The notes beneath the pieces were generated by a model. It searched no databases and was not told the origin of the DNA. It saw only the letters and a list, made by a program, of their open reading frames with translations. Positions 60,948 through 64,000 of a stretch of 64,000 nt of DNA are shown here, piece after piece. Position 1 is the first letter of the stretch. The number at the start of each line of letters is the position of its first letter. The stretch covers positions 1 to 64,000 of the forward strand of contig JAJFJA010000057.1 of assembly GCA_021774445.1 (NCBI GenBank), written 5' to 3'. Source of the stretch: Alphaproteobacteria bacterium (GTDB lineage Bacteria; Pseudomonadota; Alphaproteobacteria; UBA6615). A program made the translations under genes and the position numbers.

Positions 60948-62210
60948 ATGCCACGTGACCAGGCCCCGAACCGCGCCGCCCAATCGGGTGAACCCGCCCA
61001 ACCGCCTGAGCCTGCCAAGCGGGCCATGCGCATCACATTTGGTTTCATTGCGCTTGTTACCGCCCTGTCGGCGGTTGGTCAATTCGGCACCAGCGTCTAT
61101 TTGCCGTCGTTACCGGCGATAGCCGAAGCCATGGCGGCGCCCACCGCCACCGTGCAGCTCACCATGACCTCCTATTTCATCGCCTTTGCCGTCGCCCAGT
61201 TGGTCTACGGCCCCGTAACCGATCGTTTCGGGCGGCGCCCAATCATGAAATTTGGGCTCATCCTGTTCATTGCCGCGTCGCTGCTCAGTGCCGCGACGAC
61301 ATCGATCGGTATGCTGATATTCGGCCGCGCGGTGCAGGCCGTTGGTGCCTGTGCCGGCATCGTCGTCGGTCGCGCCGTCGTGCGGGATCTCGTGGACGGT
61401 GCCGATCTTGCCCGGGTCATGGCCTACATCGCCCTTGCCTTCGCCGCCGTGCCGGGGCTTGCGCCCTATCTCGGTGGCGTCTTGCAGGAGCAGTTTGGCT
61501 GGCAGGCGACGTTCCTCGTCACCGCTTTGCTGGGCTTTGCCATCCTGGTGATCGCCTGGTTCCGCCTGCCGGAAACCAATCGATTCCCGTTGCCGCGGCT
61601 CGACCCCATTGCCGCCGGCCGCGCTTATGGGCCGCTACTGCAGTCCAGACTGTTCATGGGTTATGCCACCACCACGGCCTTTGCTCTTGGCGGTGTATTC
61701 GCTTTTCATACCGGCTCGCCCGCCCTGTATATCGGCGAATTGGGCGTCAGCCCCAGTGAATATGGCCTCTATCCCTTGATCACGGTATTCGGTTTTGTCG
61801 CCGCCACCTTGGTCACCGCCCGGCTGGCCGGGCGTGTTTCCACCGCCGGCTTGGTACGGCTCGGATTGACCCTGCTGGTGCTGAGCACGGTGTTTGTGGT
61901 CGGTTTGCCGTCGGTCGGCATCATGACGCCCTTGAGCATCACCTTAACCATAGTTTTCTACGGCGTCGGATTGGGCCTGCTGCTGCCTTCCGGGGCCGCC
62001 GCGGCGATGCAGGGCTTTCCCGAGCGTGCCGGCACCGCCGCGGCCCTGCTCGGCTTTCTCCATATGGCCGCCGCCGCGATCGCCAGTGCCACCGTAAGCC
62101 TCTTGCAAGCCCCGGTCGGACCCCTCGCATTTCCGCTGACCATGGCGATATTCGCCTTACTAGCCGTGCTTTCTTTCCTGCTCGCACTCCCGGCTCGCCG
62201 CCGCCCATAA
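60948..62210 (+). CDS. Bcr/CflA-type MFS drug exporter
   Basis: 420 aa with 12 membrane helices. TSVYLPSLPAIAEAMAAP, TDRFGRRPIMKFG (MFS motif A) and GRAVQAVGACAGIVVGRAVVRD (motif C-like, drug/H+ antiporter 12-TM family) are visible. Exports drugs or natural products using proton flow. A hydrophilic N-terminus of about 25 residues precedes helix 1; the ATG at residue 27 (61026) is another possible start. Confidence 0.88.
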   Translation: MPRDQAPNRAAQSGEPAQPPEPAKRAMRITFGFIALVTALSAVGQFGTSVYLPSLPAIAEAMAAPTATVQLTMTSYFIAFAVAQLVYGPVTDRFGRRPIMKFGLILFIAASLLSAATTSIGMLIFGRAVQAVGACAGIVVGRAVVRDLVDGADLARVMAYIALAFAAVPGLAPYLGGVLQEQFGWQATFLVTALLGFAILVIAWFRLPETNRFPLPRLDPIAAGRAYGPLLQSRLFMGYATTTAFALGGVFAFHTGSPALYIGELGVSPSEYGLYPLITVFGFVAATLVTARLAGRVSTAGLVRLGLTLLVLSTVFVVGLPSVGIMTPLSITLTIVFYGVGLGLLLPSGAAAAMQGFPERAGTAAALLGFLHMAAAAIASATVSLLQAPVGPLAFPLTMAIFALLAVLSFLLALPARRRP

Positions 62211-62342
62211 GGGTTTTTCACCGACTACTCCGAAAGTTTGGGGGCAACCTCCCCCATTGGGGATATGGCTCCCGCACGCTGGCGCGCTCGAAATTGCGGC
62301 TCTCTAATACTTCCACCGGCCTCCCGCCGGATGGGAGTTTTG

Positions 62343-63368
62343 ATGCCTTTTGACCGCTTCCGCAGCGCCAACCTGCCTTGGCGCCGCCTGATCCAGTATG
62401 AGAATGCCGCCCTGGCCGTCGTCACCGCCGGCGTTGCCGGTCTCTACGCCCTTGCCTTGTCGCAGGCGTTCGCCCCGCTGGTGCCGGACCGGGCGGCCAT
62501 TTCCGCCCAGGATGCGCCGGCCAGCATGGCCAAAGCGCCCCTTCTCCTCGGCCGAGTCTCGGCCCCGGTGCCTGAGATCAAGTCGCTGTTGCAGCCTGGC
62601 AAACTCGCCACCCTTGATCTGGAGGCAGTCCGCGCCGGCGATGACACCGTGCCCCGGCTCGTTGCGGCGGCTCTTCCTGCCGATTTGCCGGTGGTCCGGG
62701 ATGTCGCCGCCCGCAAGGCGTCGTTCTTCAGCGCCGTCTTGCCGCTGGTGCTGTTGGTCAATGAGGAAATTCTCGCGGAACGCCAGCGTCTCGAAGCGCT
62801 CCATGCGAAACATCTTGCCGGCGACCGCTTGAGCCTGGCCGACAACGCCTGGCTGGCCGGTCTTGCTAACAAATATGCGGTCGATGAGGTCGATTTTGCC
62901 GTCTTGTTACGGCGCGTTGATGCGGTGTCGCCGGCCCTGACCCTGGCCCAGGCGGCCGAGGAAAGTGGCTGGGGCCGGTCGCGTTTTGCCCAGGAGGGCA
63001 ACGCCCTGTTCGGTCAGCGCACCTGGGTGCGCGGCGCCGGTATCGTTCCTGCGGGCCGCGGCAAGGGCCAGCGTTATGAGGTACGCGCCTTCACCACGTT
63101 GCTCGACAGCGTCCGCGCGTATGCCCGTAACTTGAACACCCATCGCAGCTATGCCGACCTGCGCCAGCTCCGCGCCACCATGCGCCGGGCCGGCAACGTC
63201 GATCCGTCGGTTCTGGCGACCGCGCTGCTCAGTTACTCCGAGCGTGGCGAGGCCTATGTGGACAATCTGCAAGCCATCATCCGGGCCAACAGCCTGACCG
63301 GCTTCGAAAAGGCCAAACTGGCGCCGCCGCGGCGACCCACCCAGATCGCCAACCGTCCCATTCGATAG
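62343..63368 (+). CDS. Bax-like glucosaminidase (GH73-type)
   Basis: 341 aa. N-terminal membrane anchor (about residues 20-42), a linker, then a glucosaminidase domain at about 180-320: LTLAQAAEESGWGRSRFAQEGNALFGQRTW with the catalytic Glu in AEESGWG, and RAYARNLNTHRSYADLR. Predicted to cut peptidoglycan glycan strands in the periplasm. GGGAG upstream supports ATG 62343 over upstream in-frame starts. Confidence 0.87.
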   Translation: MPFDRFRSANLPWRRLIQYENAALAVVTAGVAGLYALALSQAFAPLVPDRAAISAQDAPASMAKAPLLLGRVSAPVPEIKSLLQPGKLATLDLEAVRAGDDTVPRLVAAALPADLPVVRDVAARKASFFSAVLPLVLLVNEEILAERQRLEALHAKHLAGDRLSLADNAWLAGLANKYAVDEVDFAVLLRRVDAVSPALTLAQAAEESGWGRSRFAQEGNALFGQRTWVRGAGIVPAGRGKGQRYEVRAFTTLLDSVRAYARNLNTHRSYADLRQLRATMRRAGNVDPSVLATALLSYSERGEAYVDNLQAIIRANSLTGFEKAKLAPPRRPTQIANRPIR

Positions 63369-63481
63369 CCGCCGATCCCGACCCGGGCCGACACCGCGTC
63401 ATCGCAGATTTGCCGGTGGTCGCGGCCTATGCTAACTCCTGACCCGACGGCGCCTTTGTGGGGACGCTGCGGGGAGGTGTT

Positions 63482-64000
63482 ATGACCGATACGCCGGTCG
63501 CGATAATTACGGCTGCCGGACGCGGCATTGGCGCCGCCATTGCCCGGGAGCTGGCGGCGCGCGGCTACCGGCTGGCGCTGCTGTCGCCGTCGGGGGCGGC
63601 GGCGACTCTGGCGCAGGAACTTGACGGCTTAGCGGTCACCGGCTCCGTCACCGAAGCCGCCGATCTTGAGCGTCTCGTACAGACCGCCTTGGACAACTAC
63701 GGTCGCATCGATGCGGTCGTCAACAACACCGGTCACGCCCCGAAAGGACCGTTGTTACAGATCAGCGACGAAGATTGGCATTTCGGCCTCGATCTGATTC
63801 TGCTCAATGTGATCCGGATGTCGCGGCTGGTGACCCCGGTCATGCAACAGCAAGGCGGCGGCGCCATCGTCAATATTTCGTCCTACGCCGCCTTTGAGCC
63901 GGACGCCGGTTTTCCGCTTAGCGTGCTTCGCGCCGGTCTTGGGGCGTTCGCCAAGCTGTATGCCGACACCCACGCTCAATATGATATCCGCATGAATAAT
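63482..64000 (+). CDS. SDR family protein, partial at window end
   Basis: 173 residues visible, the frame runs off the window. Nucleotide motif ITAAGRGIGAAIA, NNTGHAPKG, and NISSYAAF with the catalytic Ser region are SDR-like, but the YxxxK position reads LSVLR: Tyr is replaced by Leu and Lys by Arg. It may be a divergent or non-catalytic SDR. Start ATG 63482 after GGGGAGGTGTT. Confidence 0.8.
   Translation, partial: MTDTPVAIITAAGRGIGAAIARELAARGYRLALLSPSGAAATLAQELDGLAVTGSVTEAADLERLVQTALDNYGRIDAVVNNTGHAPKGPLLQISDEDWHFGLDLILLNVIRMSRLVTPVMQQQGGGAIVNISSYAAFEPDAGFPLSVLRAGLGAFAKLYADTHAQYDIRMNN

Overview
The window reads as a chromosomal segment of a GC-rich alphaproteobacterium, probably Rhodospirillales- or Rhizobiales-like. 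The clues are SorC/SmoEFGK polyol uptake, SAM-domain adenylate cyclases with ATPase/TPR tails, dense ATGA-coupled operons, several ABC uptake systems with private hydrolases, and the 3' half of an alphaproteobacterial tRNA-Ala(GGC). Taxonomy is inference. No rRNA, complete tRNA, CRISPR array or insertion sequence was seen.

Region 1 (1-3210) is visibly poorer in GC and looks like the end of a genomic island. It holds a partial ORF, a terminator, a repeat-rich leader, two orphan lipoprotein genes, and a NYN-domain nuclease gene. Just upstream of the nuclease lies a compact RNA gene of about 84 nt with its own promoter and intrinsic terminator. The region stops at a bare 3' half of a tRNA-Ala gene, the expected scar of tRNA-targeted integration.

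Region 2 (3317-18451) is a catabolic regulon for a nitrogenous compound. It has two metal-less creatinase/ectoine-hydrolase-like M24 enzymes, a class I glutamine amidotransferase, 5-oxoprolinase PxpABC, a 2-hydroxyacid dehydrogenase, a carbamoylase-like M20 enzyme, an oligopeptide-type ABC importer and a second M20 enzyme. A GntR/FCD repressor lies in the middle, and the same palindrome TGGTATACCA sits in both divergent intergenic regions.

Region 3 (18550-24489) is a ribose-type sugar or nucleoside cluster: a LacI-HTH/PfkB-kinase fusion, SBP, permease, ATPase, ribokinase and a BtpA-family protein. It is followed by a gutted PhyH pseudogene and two divergent adenylate cyclases (24893-29676).

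Region 4 (29733-37434, minus strand) is a second peptide ABC operon with two M24 peptidases. Then come a YHS protein, a GDPD remnant and an intact PhyH dioxygenase. Region 5 (39709-46471) is a SorC-regulated sorbitol/polyol operon (smoEFGK plus two SDRs). Region 6 (46473-51625) has a SnoaL protein, a LysR regulator, a CPT-like kinase coupled to an amidase, and small orphans.

Region 7 (51969-64000) carries membrane and envelope genes: MscS, CPA1 antiporter, flavodoxin-like protein, QmcA/NfeD pair, CitE-like lyase, DUF454, Bcr/CflA exporter, glucosaminidase and a partial SDR. An AT-rich single-gene insertion at 58214-59464 encodes a protein whose N-terminus mimics proteasome beta subunits (Thr1, Asp17, Lys32). 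That gene and the NYN/ncRNA module are the best candidates for undescribed biology.
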